Shown: positions 44,524-53,911, numbered from the stretch's first letter. The stretch: DNA of 64,000 nucleotides from CAZDET01 sp964504335 (GCA_964504335.1 CAZDET010000022.1:1-64000), one strand, 5' to 3'. Translations and numbers: made by a program. The notes: generated by a model not told the origin, from the sequence alone.

Positions 44524-46182
44524 CTACCGGCGCACCCGATAACTCACCACTGTCTGATCGTTGCATTTGACTACTAATTGATATTCACCAGGGGCCAGGG
44601 TATGGCAGTCGATCGCTTTCTGAAAAAATCCCGCCCGAAGTGCCTGAAATTTAGAGCGCAGCACTTCGCGGCGATTGCTATCGATGAGCACCAACTCCAT
44701 CAAACCGGGTTTAGGAACTTCGTAGGGCACATTTACGGTGCCGTCCGGTTCGGATTGCAGCACGATTGGTTGCACCGGGTTGGACGCGAGCTCGATCGAT
44801 GTACCGGGCGCACTAATCGATAAGCGGCTAGACGATCGCTCGGAATAAAACATGGGCTCGAAAGTGGGTTGATACACCACCTGCTCTTGCAGCTGTAGGT
44901 TTTTGCTCAGGCGGATCACATCGCCGTTGCTGGGGCTCCAGACCACCAGGCCAACTGGCGGTTCGAAGGGCCGGTAAGGATCGACCTCCGCCACGCGCGC
45001 TACCATATCTGTTTGCACGATGCGCACCTCCACGTCGTTGCGATCGAGGAGAATCCAGGCGAATTGATTGAAGCTTCCGCTGTTGCGCGTCCATTTGCGG
45101 TTGTCATCTGCCTGCCGCAGGGGGGCACCCCAGCAGCCTTCGCCGATGTAAACGGTGCCGCGCTGGTCGTCGCGCACAAATCCGTCTTGCGATTTAAATC
45201 CTTTCTCCGGGCGAATCGGCCAGGTCGATTTTACCACATGCGCATCGCACTCGACGGCCATATCCATCCCGTATTTATAAAATAGCGTAGCCCAATACTG
45301 GATTAATTCTTTGCGATCCTGCTTATTCGTCGTGTGGGGCAGCATCGGATGATGATACTGAGCCAATTTCCAGATCACATTCTGATGAGCGGCAAGGTCG
45401 GATTCCAACCAGTCGCGCTGATCACCAAAGCAGGCAATCATGGTGTTGAGGGTATAAACGCGCAGGAGATTCCCTCCGAGAGTCAGGCCGTAATAAGCCG
45501 AAGGATGGGGAACATCGAACAGATCGACGAGCACTTGATTGTCTTCCTCGTGATTGCCCCGGGCAACGATAATGGGAAACAGGCGATCGTCACTGCCTAT
45601 GGTCAACTGCCAGTCGTCCAGCCATTCCCACCACTCTGATTCGGTATCATTGGCAGTCATATCGCCGCCAAACAGGATGGCCGTGGGCCGGAGTTTACTG
45701 ACGAGTTTATTGGCATCCCGCCGGGCTTCGCGGTGGTTGCGCGAATCGCCCCCGGCAATGAGGCTGATTTTTTCTAATGGATTATTGGAGGCAGTTTTAA
45801 AAGACATCGGCCGGCTGACACCATCGTTATCCACCAGCACGAAATAATAAACCGTATTGGGAAGCAGTCCCCTCAACCGTGCGAAGCAGTTGCGCATACC
45901 CTTACTGGTATTGTAGACTTCGGGCATAGTGCGAAACTGATAACTTCGGTAATCCTTTCCGTGATCCTCGATATCGTAATACAGGGTGGCTACGTTACAA
46001 TAGCGCTGATTCCAACCTACGACCATGGTGGTTGCCGGATCGTCGCGCCACATCACGCGGTAGCGATCAGTAATCGCGAACGCGTCAGAGGCAAGTAATA
46101 AAAAAAAGCCGCATAAATAATAAAGCCACTTATGTGTTTGAAAGTGGGACCACGGAGAAGGCAGGTGGAAAAAAGGCTGCAT
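44524..46182 (-). CDS. Secreted purple-acid-phosphatase-like metallophosphoesterase
   Basis: A 552-residue protein with an N-terminal hydrophobic stretch (about 18-36, ending SDAFA). A purple-acid-phosphatase-type fibronectin domain (40-130; MWRDDPATTMVVGWNQR) is followed by the metallophosphoesterase core with Asp146 (GGDSRNH), Asp174 (GGDMTAND), Asn210/His211 (GNHEEDN), His278 (YHHPMLP) and a DAH motif, so a dinuclear site is plausible. The C-terminal 120 residues resemble a sorting or beta-sandwich region (PVQPIVLQSEPDGTVNVPY ... LAPGEYQLVVKCNDQTVVSYRVRR) similar to a T9SS tail. It probably releases phosphate outside the cell. Confidence 0.85.
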   Translation of the reverse strand: MQPFFHLPSPWSHFQTHKWLYYLCGFFLLLASDAFAITDRYRVMWRDDPATTMVVGWNQRYCNVATLYYDIEDHGKDYRSYQFRTMPEVYNTSKGMRNCFARLRGLLPNTVYYFVLVDNDGVSRPMSFKTASNNPLEKISLIAGGDSRNHREARRDANKLVSKLRPTAILFGGDMTANDTESEWWEWLDDWQLTIGSDDRLFPIIVARGNHEEDNQVLVDLFDVPHPSAYYGLTLGGNLLRVYTLNTMIACFGDQRDWLESDLAAHQNVIWKLAQYHHPMLPHTTNKQDRKELIQYWATLFYKYGMDMAVECDAHVVKSTWPIRPEKGFKSQDGFVRDDQRGTVYIGEGCWGAPLRQADDNRKWTRNSGSFNQFAWILLDRNDVEVRIVQTDMVARVAEVDPYRPFEPPVGLVVWSPSNGDVIRLSKNLQLQEQVVYQPTFEPMFYSERSSSRLSISAPGTSIELASNPVQPIVLQSEPDGTVNVPYEVPKPGLMELVLIDSNRREVLRSKFQALRAGFFQKAIDCHTLAPGEYQLVVKCNDQTVVSYRVRR

Positions 46183-46374
46183 GATAATCAGGTAGTAGTG
46201 TAACTGTCGAATCCTAGCGTCGTAAAATAGGGCCCGTCCTAAAGATACATATGGGCGAAGTGAATAGTTTGAATATAATCAAACGCAAAGTAGCCCCAAT
46301 AAAATATTGTATCTTTAAACTTTATAAGTTATCCCAATAATAATCTGAAACTGTCACAAAAGCGTCTGAATTTT

Positions 46375-47664
46375 ATGCCAAGGGATCCAAAGGTTTTTGA
46401 CCTCATTCAGCAGGAACTGGAACGCCAGCGCAACGGCATTGAACTCATTGCCTCTGAGAACTTTACGAGCCAGGCGGTCATGGATGCCATGGGCTCCAGC
46501 CTGACTAATAAATACGCCGAAGGCTATCCGGGTAAGCGCTACTACGGCGGGTGCGAGATCATCGACCAGGTCGAGCAGCTCGCCATCGATCGGCTAAAGG
46601 AGCTCTTCGGAGCGGAGTTTGCCAATGTGCAGCCCCATTCCGGTGCGCAGGCCAATGCGGCTGTGTTTCTGGCGGTCTTGAACCCCGGAGACGCAATCAT
46701 GGGCTTCGATCTCGCGCACGGTGGCCACTTATCGCATGGCTCCCCCGTCAATTTTTCGGGAAAGGTATACCAGGCTAATTTCTACGGCGTCGAACGGGAT
46801 ACCGGGCTGATCGATATGGATAAAGTGGCCGAAAAAGCGCGGGCAGTGCGCCCTAAGTTGTTAATCTGTGGGGCCTCCGCCTATTCTCGCGATTGGGATT
46901 ACGCCCGTTTCCGCACCATCGCCGACGAAGTGGGGGCCTTGTTGCTGGCCGATATTGCCCACCCGGCAGGCCTGATCGCCACCGGGCTGCTGAACGATCC
47001 GCTCCAGCACTGCCATATCGTCACCAGCACCACCCATAAAACGCTTCGCGGACCACGTGGAGGCATTATTATGATGGGCAAGGACTTCGAAAATCCTTTC
47101 GGCAAAACAACCAAGAAGGGTACCCCCATCAAAATGTCGCGCATCCTCAACAGCGCCGTTTTCCCGGGTATGCAGGGCGGACCATTAGAGCACGTCATTG
47201 CAGCTAAAGCCCAGGCCTTTTGGGAAGACCTCCAGCCGGAATTCAAAACCTACGGCGAGCAGGTGATCCGCAATGCACGGGTCATGGCCGATGCCTTTAT
47301 CGAGCGTGGCTATCAGGTTATTAGCGGCGGCACCAGCAACCATCTGATGCTGATCGACCTGCGGGCCAAAAACGTCACGGGTAAGCAAGCCGAAGAAACC
47401 CTCGGTCAGGCCGATATTACGCTCAACAAAAATATGGTTCCCTTCGATACCCAATCGCCCATGGTAACCAGCGGCATGCGCATCGGCACGGCGGCCGTAA
47501 CCACCCGCGGATTTAAAGAAGCCGACTGTCTGCAAACCGTCGAATGGATCGATCGCATTCTCTCCGATATCGAAAATGAGCAATTGATACGCACTACAAA
47601 GTCGGAGATCAACCGTTATATGGAGCAGTTTCCGCTCTACGAAGAAGCTACCATAGCTCAATAA
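46375..47664 (+). CDS. glyA: Serine hydroxymethyltransferase
   Basis: A 429-residue PLP enzyme converting serine and tetrahydrofolate to glycine and methylene-THF. The PLP lysine is Lys222 in TTHKTLRGPRGG; other motifs are IELIASENF near the start, KYAEGYPGKRYYGG and HSGAQANAAVF. The ATG at 46375 gives the typical start MPRDPKVFDLIQQEL. About 60 bp upstream is a -7-like TATCTTTA. The FKBP lipoprotein gene follows after 4 bases. Confidence 0.97.
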   Translation: MPRDPKVFDLIQQELERQRNGIELIASENFTSQAVMDAMGSSLTNKYAEGYPGKRYYGGCEIIDQVEQLAIDRLKELFGAEFANVQPHSGAQANAAVFLAVLNPGDAIMGFDLAHGGHLSHGSPVNFSGKVYQANFYGVERDTGLIDMDKVAEKARAVRPKLLICGASAYSRDWDYARFRTIADEVGALLLADIAHPAGLIATGLLNDPLQHCHIVTSTTHKTLRGPRGGIIMMGKDFENPFGKTTKKGTPIKMSRILNSAVFPGMQGGPLEHVIAAKAQAFWEDLQPEFKTYGEQVIRNARVMADAFIERGYQVISGGTSNHLMLIDLRAKNVTGKQAEETLGQADITLNKNMVPFDTQSPMVTSGMRIGTAAVTTRGFKEADCLQTVEWIDRILSDIENEQLIRTTKSEINRYMEQFPLYEEATIAQ

Positions 47665-47668
47665 CCCT

Positions 47669-48274
47669 ATGCGGAAGAAAAGAGCTACAGTAAAAATTGG
47701 CTGGGCAGCTTGCTGCCTGGCCATTTCATTGTGGAGCTGTTCCGGCTCAGAAAAGCCTACTACCACTGCTACTGCGCCCATTCCTGCACTGGATACGCTC
47801 GAAGGTCGTGCCGAAGAAGAACTAATCGCCCAACTGGCCGCTGAACTAAACAGCGGCACCGATCAGCGGGCACAGGAAGAAAATGCGCTCCTCAATTTCG
47901 CCATCGACAACGGATTGCCCGTACAGCGGCATCCTTCCGGATTCTTTTACCACGTGCTTCAAGCGGGCGACGGGCCCCGTCTGGAATGGGGTGATTACGT
48001 CCGGGCTAACTACCGAGGCTCTTATCTCGATGGCTCGGTATTCGATAGCTCTTACAAACGGGGCAAACCCATCGAATTTTACATCGGCAATATGATCCCT
48101 GTCTGGAACCAAGGGCTCCAACTACTGGCTCCGGGGGGTAGTATGATCCTGCTCTGCCCCAGCGAGCTTGGCTACGGCCCCGACGGCCTCCTTTCGCCTG
48201 CCGGCGACACAATTGTCCCGGCCGATCAGGTACTGGTCTTTGAAGTCGAAGTACTAGAGAAATTAGCTGAATAA
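47669..48274 (+). CDS. FKBP-type peptidyl-prolyl isomerase lipoprotein
   Basis: A 201-residue protein with a lipoprotein signal (AISLWSC, Cys24). After a Thr/Ala-rich linker, residues 85-200 form an FKBP domain: PSGFFYHVLQAGDGPRLEWGDYVRANYRGSYLDGSVFDSS, with the conserved VFDSS and aromatic core residues and a C-terminal PSELGYG. It would speed proline isomerisation in periplasmic or surface proteins. The start lies 4 bases after the glyA stop, so the two genes are co-transcribed. The two are functionally unrelated except as housekeeping genes. Confidence 0.93.
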   Translation: MRKKRATVKIGWAACCLAISLWSCSGSEKPTTTATAPIPALDTLEGRAEEELIAQLAAELNSGTDQRAQEENALLNFAIDNGLPVQRHPSGFFYHVLQAGDGPRLEWGDYVRANYRGSYLDGSVFDSSYKRGKPIEFYIGNMIPVWNQGLQLLAPGGSMILLCPSELGYGPDGLLSPAGDTIVPADQVLVFEVEVLEKLAE

Positions 48275-48323
48275 TCACCCCCGCATTTAAAAAACCCAAG
48301 TATTTCGTCCCTTCAATTAGGGG

Positions 48324-48337
48324 GTGGGAATTCCCAC
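48324..48337. promoter_or_regulatory. Perfect 14-bp palindrome upstream of the outer-membrane receptor gene
   Basis: GTGGGAATTCCCAC is a perfect palindrome, 27 bp before the receptor ATG at 48365 and 50 bp after the FKBP stop. It might be an operator for a dimeric repressor. No repressor gene can be matched to it. Confidence 0.3.
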
Positions 48338-48364
48338 ACGCATCTTGATGAAAAAAAGCACCCG

Positions 48365-50767
48365 ATGCGTTTAAAATTGTACTCACTTCCTCAGCGCTTC
48401 TTTTTCACGATCATTTGTACTTGCATTATTTATGGCGTGGCGCATAGTCAGGCCAGTCTTAGCGGCCGGGTTGTGTTGGCCGATGAGCGACCCGCAGAAT
48501 TCAACAACGTCATTCTCCTTTCGCTTCCCGATAGCCAGGCGGTAAAGCTAGAGCTTACCGATGAAACGGGTCGCTATGAGCTACCGCAAATCGATCCCGG
48601 CACTTACTTCATTCGGGTATCCGGATTGGATATTGCCGATACGGAAACGGCTTCCTTCCAATTAGCTGATGGGGAAAAACGAGAACAGCCTACCATTTAT
48701 GTGGAGCAAACGGGAAACACCCTCCAAACCGTGGAGGTGACAGAGCGCCGGCCCCTCCTGGAGCAAAAGGCCGGTCGGTTGGTCGTCAATGTGGATCAGT
48801 CTATCACCGGGCAAGGGGGCAGCGTCGTTGATCTGTTAAAGAAAGTGCCCGGCGTTATAGTGGTTGGCAATCAAATCCGGATGGCCGGTCGGGAGGGTGT
48901 CACCATTCTCATCGACGGGCGGCCTACCCGCTACATGGATATCGAATCCTTGCTTCGGGAAATGCCCGCCGAGAATATTGCACGCATTGAGGTCATTTCC
49001 CAGCCCGGCGCCAGCTACGATGCCGAAGGTACCGGTGGCATTATCAATATTATCCTCAAAAAGAACGTCCTGCTCGGTACCAACGGGAATATCACGGTCG
49101 GAAGTGGCTATGGCGAACGCGCCAAGTACCAGGCCAGCGCCAATGTGAACCACCGAAGCGGCCCCTGGAACCTGAGTGCGGGAGCCGCCTACAACCACCG
49201 CAGTTGGGTCGAAGGGTTGGACCTCGTGCGGCGTCTACCCGACAGCTCCTTTATCCAAAGCAACAACGATGTGGGCCTGCCGCATTCCTATTCCGTACGG
49301 CTGGGTGCCGACTACGATATCAACGACGCTCAACGGATCGGGCTAAACGGCCGCTGGCAACGCAGTGAAACGGATATTTCTGGGGAGAACTATACCCGCA
49401 TCGAGGGCCCGGGGGGAGAGCTCCTGCAGGAGTTTACCACCTTCAACAACCTGGATCGATTCTGGCGTAGTTGGTCGACCGATGGCTATTACCGTTGGAA
49501 AATCGACACGAGTGGCCAGCAGTTGTCGGCCGATATGAGCTACTCCAACTACCGGCGGGAAGCCACCAGATTACTTCGCACGGAAGGGGCTAATTTCGAT
49601 ACCCGCCGCAACCTCGAGCCGGCATCCACCGAACTCCTCGTGGCCCAGGTGGACTACAAGAATCCCCTTAGCAAGCAGTGGCGATTCGAAGCTGGTGCCA
49701 AGATCAGCGTGGCCAACCTGGATAATGAACTTGACTCTCGGGTACTAACCAATGAAGAATGGGTGATCGACCGGGGGCTTAGTAACCGCTTCCTGTACGA
49801 TGAATATATCCGGGCCGCCTACACCAGCTTCCTGTACGAACGCGACGGCCTGGAAGCCACGCTCGGCCTTCGATTTGAGGATACGGAGACCGACGGCTAC
49901 AGCGTGACGCTCGACTCCACTATTCAACGAAACTTCAGTCAATTATTCCCCAGCTTGAGCGTGTCGCTGCCGATCGCCGGCCCGCTGGGGCTGAGTGCCG
50001 CTTACAGCTATCGCATCGAACGGCCGAGTTATTACGACCTAAATCCCTTTGTGGCCTACCTCGACCCCTTTACTTTCCAGGCGGGAAACCCTTTCCTCCG
50101 CCCAGAGCTGACCCACAGCGGCCAGCTATCCGTTACGTACGAAAAACAGCCCTTCCTAAACCTTAGCTATGACTACACCAGCGATGTGATGGCCGACGTC
50201 ACCGAGCAGGATGATGCCTCCGGCGCGGCCTTCGCTACCACCGTCAACCTCGATCGCTACATCCGCTACGGGGGTAGCCTGTTCTTCCCACTCGACTTTA
50301 TCGCAAAAGCAGTGGGTGGCTACGGAGGGGTCATGGTCTACTACCACGACTACTCCTCCGATTACCTCGGTGGCGAATTCAACGGCGATACCTGGAGCAT
50401 CACCGGATTCATGAACCTAACCGCCAGCCTGCCTGCCGAATGGAAAATGGAAGTAACCGGTTGGTATCAGGGTGCGGGGCTGGATGGGATCATGGCCTAT
50501 CAGCCACTGTACGGAGTGAATGTCGGTTTGGAAAAGAAATTTGCCGACAATCAGTGGCGCCTCCAACTGAGCGGCGACGGGATTATCCAGCAATTCTGGC
50601 GGGGCCGCGTCGATTATCAGAATATGGATTTTGATATCCTTTCTACCTGGGAAGCCCCCGTGTTTTATGCCCGTCTGACGTACAATTTTGGCAACCGCTT
50701 CCTGAAAAAGGAGAATCGCAACTCGGCCGCAGAAGAGGCACGCCGACGGATTAATCTGGATGAGTAG
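48365..50767 (+). CDS. Outer-membrane beta-barrel receptor with carboxypeptidase-like N domain
   Basis: An 800-residue protein with a signal peptide (to about Ser29) and an N-terminal carboxypeptidase-D regulatory-like domain (ASLSGRVVLADERPAEFNNVILL). A TonB-receptor plug follows (VTERRPLLEQKAGRLVVNVDQSITGQGGSVVDLLKKVPGVIV...ILIDGRPTRYMDIESLLREMPAENIARIEVI), then a barrel in the outer-membrane-protein family (Saprospiria 'OMP_b-brl_3' type) ending in Phe-Gly-Asn-rich strands. It is not linked to a SusD gene, so it may take up a small ligand or metal and not a polysaccharide. A palindrome lies 27 bp upstream. Confidence 0.88.
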   Translation: MRLKLYSLPQRFFFTIICTCIIYGVAHSQASLSGRVVLADERPAEFNNVILLSLPDSQAVKLELTDETGRYELPQIDPGTYFIRVSGLDIADTETASFQLADGEKREQPTIYVEQTGNTLQTVEVTERRPLLEQKAGRLVVNVDQSITGQGGSVVDLLKKVPGVIVVGNQIRMAGREGVTILIDGRPTRYMDIESLLREMPAENIARIEVISQPGASYDAEGTGGIINIILKKNVLLGTNGNITVGSGYGERAKYQASANVNHRSGPWNLSAGAAYNHRSWVEGLDLVRRLPDSSFIQSNNDVGLPHSYSVRLGADYDINDAQRIGLNGRWQRSETDISGENYTRIEGPGGELLQEFTTFNNLDRFWRSWSTDGYYRWKIDTSGQQLSADMSYSNYRREATRLLRTEGANFDTRRNLEPASTELLVAQVDYKNPLSKQWRFEAGAKISVANLDNELDSRVLTNEEWVIDRGLSNRFLYDEYIRAAYTSFLYERDGLEATLGLRFEDTETDGYSVTLDSTIQRNFSQLFPSLSVSLPIAGPLGLSAAYSYRIERPSYYDLNPFVAYLDPFTFQAGNPFLRPELTHSGQLSVTYEKQPFLNLSYDYTSDVMADVTEQDDASGAAFATTVNLDRYIRYGGSLFFPLDFIAKAVGGYGGVMVYYHDYSSDYLGGEFNGDTWSITGFMNLTASLPAEWKMEVTGWYQGAGLDGIMAYQPLYGVNVGLEKKFADNQWRLQLSGDGIIQQFWRGRVDYQNMDFDILSTWEAPVFYARLTYNFGNRFLKKENRNSAAEEARRRINLDE

Positions 50768-50773
50768 TTCGCA

Positions 50774-51583
50774 CTATCGTCCCACTGAAGTCGTCTGCCG
50801 GCTCTCCATGCGGTAATACACCCGGCTATTTGGCGGCACGCTATCAGTGATCCAGGTATTACCGCCGATTATGGAATCGTGTCCAATCACGGTATCGCCT
50901 CCGAGAATGGTGGCACCGGCGTAGATCACCACGCGATCTTCGATAGTAGGATGCCGCTTGGTTTTGGCCATTTCCTTGCGTACGCTAAGCGCACCAAGGG
51001 TGACACCCTGATATATCTTGACATCGGTACCGATCTGAACCGTCTCACCAATGACGACACCCGTTCCGTGATCGATGCAGAACCGGGCTCCGATCTGCGC
51101 GCCGGGGTGGATGTCAATTCCGGTGCGGCTGTGGGCATCTTCGGTAAGTACGCGGGGAATGAGCGGTACCTGCAACTCATAAAACAGGTGCGCCAGCCGA
51201 AACACGGCAATGGCAAAAAAACCGGGGTAGGTTCGAACTACTTCCGTGAAACCAACTGCGGCAGGGTCTCCCTTGAGAATGGCTTGGGCATCCTGTACCA
51301 ATAACTGATGAATACCCGGAAGAGCCTCCATGAACTGTTGCTCAATATCCGAAGCATCAGCAGGCAATAACTCCTGGAGGGTCCGAAGAATCGTAGCCAG
51401 TTTCAGCCGACTGTGCTCGTAGGCGTGCTCAAATTCCTCCAGTCGCAGGTAGCGACGATCAGACAACTCCGGAAAAAGTAACTGCAGCAAATTATTCAGC
51501 CAATTGCAAATTAGTTCAGGCGGTGGAATGGCTTTTGCTTGTTGGTGGTTTTCGAAGAGCGTTCGAATAAAAGCACGGTTCAT
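50774..51583 (-). CDS. cysE: Serine O-acetyltransferase
   Basis: A 269-residue enzyme (from ATG 51583, MNRAFIRTLF) that makes O-acetylserine for cysteine synthesis. The N-terminal half is helical; the C-terminal half is the left-handed beta-helix of hexapeptide repeats with the catalytic segment DIHPGAQIGARFCIDHGTGVVIGETVQIG, including the active His-Gly-Thr. The C-terminal segment DSVPPNSRVYYRMESR ends the protein; this lacks the long flexible tail found in enteric CysE, which might affect the complex with CysK. The exonuclease gene ends 10 bp upstream, implying one transcript. Confidence 0.93.
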   Translation of the reverse strand: MNRAFIRTLFENHQQAKAIPPPELICNWLNNLLQLLFPELSDRRYLRLEEFEHAYEHSRLKLATILRTLQELLPADASDIEQQFMEALPGIHQLLVQDAQAILKGDPAAVGFTEVVRTYPGFFAIAVFRLAHLFYELQVPLIPRVLTEDAHSRTGIDIHPGAQIGARFCIDHGTGVVIGETVQIGTDVKIYQGVTLGALSVRKEMAKTKRHPTIEDRVVIYAGATILGGDTVIGHDSIIGGNTWITDSVPPNSRVYYRMESRQTTSVGR

Positions 51584-51593
51584 GGCAATCGGT

Positions 51594-52343
51594 TTACACG
51601 TGAAAAACCTGCTCCGATTCGAGCAAGGGCTTACGCTGATAACGCAAAAATAACTGAGCCGTAGCCAACACGTCTTTTTCGCAATAGTGCGCAATGCGCT
51701 CTACATCTCCTTCCTCCCAGAAAACGCGCCCTACCTGACTGCCGTCGATATCGTCTTTTGGAGAAGGGAATCCCAGCACGGCTGCCAGCAGTTTCAGGCT
51801 GGTAAATGATTTGCGATCACCAAATTTCCACAGCTCCATTGTATCCAGCAAATGCTTGGTTTCCCACGGCTTTTTTCCCGCCAGGTCGAGCATATTCGGC
51901 AGCGGCAACTGATTGGCTACGAGCCGGCGACAAAGGTAAGGAATGTCGAATTCCTTTATATTATGCCCACAGATGAAGAAACGGTTAAGATCACTGTAGT
52001 ATTGATCCAACAACTTGGAAAATTCCGTCAGGACTACCTCCTCTTCCTTACTCGCAAAGGATTTCAACCGAATGCTGAGTTGGTCGGTAGCCCGATCCCG
52101 ATAGACAACCCCCACACTGATACATACAACGCGTCCGAACTCTGCAAAAATGGCAGCTCGATCTTCATAAGTAGCACGCAACTCTTCCTCCGATAGCTCT
52201 GCCCCCGGCGTTTTAAGAATGCTCGCTGCCTTCGGCCGCCAAAGCTCCTGAAAAACCGGAGAAAGGTCGTCGTACGTGGCGGCCTCGGACACCGTCTCAA
52301 TGTCGATGTACAAGACATCAGCAGGATCTATCTTTTCAATCAT
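51594..52343 (-). CDS. 3'-5' exonuclease, PolB/DnaQ-like (DNA_pol_B_exo2 type)
   Basis: A 249-residue protein from ATG 52343. The ExoI motif is DIET (Asp14, Glu16), the ExoII-type motif is CGHNIKEFDIPYLCRR and the ExoIII-type motif is HYCEKDVLATAQLFLRYQ. These carboxylates coordinate two metal ions in DnaQ-fold nucleases. There is no polymerase domain, which is usual for the exo2 group. It could be a repair or nucleic-acid turnover enzyme. It is the first gene of a two-gene transcript with cysE and is divergent from the region holding repeat C. Confidence 0.88.
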   Translation of the reverse strand: MIEKIDPADVLYIDIETVSEAATYDDLSPVFQELWRPKAASILKTPGAELSEEELRATYEDRAAIFAEFGRVVCISVGVVYRDRATDQLSIRLKSFASKEEEVVLTEFSKLLDQYYSDLNRFFICGHNIKEFDIPYLCRRLVANQLPLPNMLDLAGKKPWETKHLLDTMELWKFGDRKSFTSLKLLAAVLGFPSPKDDIDGSQVGRVFWEEGDVERIAHYCEKDVLATAQLFLRYQRKPLLESEQVFHV

Positions 52344-52443
52344 TTAGTTATATTTTAATAAAAATACGCAAATTACTTAAATCATACAACCTTTTCAACT
52401 GCTTAATGCTTAACAAAAAATCACCCCTAAAGGCAGAAAAAGC

Positions 52444-52474
52444 TTGACTGCTATGCCCAAAATACCGATCTTTA
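52444..52474 (+). promoter_or_regulatory. Degenerate promoter-like element upstream of repeat C
   Basis: TTG (52444-52446), 20 bp, then GATCTTTA (52467-52474), two mismatches from TAnnTTTG. The flanking CTTGACTGCT is identical to the sequence at the promoter before repeat B (36333), so the promoter-like part appears to belong to the repeated unit. Its strength here is doubtful. Confidence 0.4.
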
Positions 52475-52529
52475 TTTCACCATTCTCATAGAAGGCTGCC
52501 CATTAGGTAGGCCCGAGCATCCAACATTC

Positions 52530-52757
52530 ATTCTAGTACGGCCGTATATGCTGCACTTCTATTTCGTTAAGCGGATAGAATGTCGGTAAACATTATTGGT
52601 AGTCGTGTGCGGAGCACACACTTGGGCTACTTGCTCACCCTAAGGTAGGCAGGATAGGAGGGTGGGTTTTCCCACCCACGTATAATGGTGTGTGGCCCAC
52701 TCAGCCTGGCAATCGGCTCCAAGTCGGGTAGTTATCTTATGTCCCTTCCGGGTACTT
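52530..52757 (+). repeat. Structured intergenic repeat, copy C
   Basis: The element's CGGCCG start (52537-52546) is followed by an insert of about 48 bp absent from the other copies, then hairpin 1 with GGTAGTC (52598-52604) and GTGTGC (52605-52610) pairing with GCACAC (52614-52619) and GGCTACT (52625-52631). The inner stem has changed from GCGTGC/GCACGC to GTGTGC/GCACAC, a compensatory change. Hairpin 3 pairs GGGTGGG (52660-52666) with CCCACCC (52671-52677) over a TTTT loop. A hairpin CTGCC(52496-52500)/GGTAG lies just before it, as in copy D. It lies in the divergent gap between the exonuclease and coiled-coil genes. Confidence 0.82.
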
Positions 52758-52873
52758 AATCTCAGCAGCCACTACAATTTTGCAGTGCTCCTGACCGTTT
52801 TTTTGGTTGTCATGCCGGTTAGAGTATGACTTTTGACACGCAAACCAAACCTTTCATTTAACTCACACCAAAA

Positions 52874-53911
52874 ATGGCAACCAACAATCCGCAATCGACA
52901 CCGAATCCGGTGCCACCTTCCGGAGGCAACAAGCCGGAAGGTAAAAACAAACAGCGGTTTACGGCCATTATTGCCGTCACCATCGTGGCGCTCCTGGCCG
53001 TCAACGCTGTACTATTGGCTAGCTTTTTTCAGCGCGGAAAACAGAATGCCGAATTGACTACTCAGCTCGATGAGAGCAACGAAATTCGCAAACAAACCGA
53101 GGATCAATACCAACAGGCACTCGCAGAACTCGAAGAAATGCGCAGCTCCAATGAGGAGTTGAATGCGCTCATCGACCAGCAAAAGGAGGAGCTACGGCTC
53201 CAAAAGGAGAAAATCGACGACCTCATTGCCAATGGGCAGAACCTGTCCGCTGCACGCACCGAGTTGCGCAAGCTCCGAAATCAGGTAAAGGGCTACGTCG
53301 CCGAACTGAACCAGTTGCGCGAACAGAATGCCGCCCTTTCTTCGGAAAATGCCAATCTAACGGAGCGCAACGATTCGCTCAACTTTGATCTGGAAACCGA
53401 GCGCATGAACAATGCCCAGCTCAGTTCCGAACGCGCCCTGCTCGTCAGCGAGAAGGAAGAATTAGTAGATAACAACGCCGAACTGGCCCGTAAGGTGAGC
53501 ATCGCTTCGGTGATTCAGGTCGACAACATCGAAGTGGCCGGCCAGAAAGAACGCCGCAGCGGCAAGATGGTCACGCGCCGCAATGCCAGCAACATTGATC
53601 AACTCCAGATTTGCTTCAATACCGAGGCCAACGAAGTAGCCGAGCCCGGCAACGAGTACTTCCTCATTCGGGTGATCAATCCGCAGGGCGAAACCCTGGC
53701 GATCGACGACTACGGCAGTGGTGTTTTCACTAGTCAGGCTACCGGTGAGCAAATCCGGTATACCATCCAGAAAGAATTTGCCTACGACCGCACCGCCGGG
53801 AGCATGTGCACCGTGTGGGCCCCCGGCCAGGAATTCTCCGAGGGCACCTTCAAGGTAGAAATCTACAACAAAGGATTTCTCGCTGGCACTAGCGAGTTCA
53901 CACTGAAGTAG
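52874..53911 (+). CDS. Membrane-anchored coiled-coil protein
   Basis: A 345-residue protein: a Pro/Asn/Lys-rich cytoplasmic N-terminus, one transmembrane helix (about 30-52, AIIAVTIVALLAVNAVLLASF), a long periplasmic coiled coil (about 55-210; heptads such as LRLQKEKIDDLIANGQNLSAARTELRKLRNQVKG) and a globular C-terminal domain of about 130 residues rich in beta strands (LQICFNTEANEVAEPGNEYFLIRVINPQG...FKVEIYNKGFLAGTSEF). The family is common in Bacteroidota but I do not know its function; a structural or envelope role is likely. Repeat C lies 117 bp upstream. A terminator follows. Confidence 0.75.
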   Translation: MATNNPQSTPNPVPPSGGNKPEGKNKQRFTAIIAVTIVALLAVNAVLLASFFQRGKQNAELTTQLDESNEIRKQTEDQYQQALAELEEMRSSNEELNALIDQQKEELRLQKEKIDDLIANGQNLSAARTELRKLRNQVKGYVAELNQLREQNAALSSENANLTERNDSLNFDLETERMNNAQLSSERALLVSEKEELVDNNAELARKVSIASVIQVDNIEVAGQKERRSGKMVTRRNASNIDQLQICFNTEANEVAEPGNEYFLIRVINPQGETLAIDDYGSGVFTSQATGEQIRYTIQKEFAYDRTAGSMCTVWAPGQEFSEGTFKVEIYNKGFLAGTSEFTLK

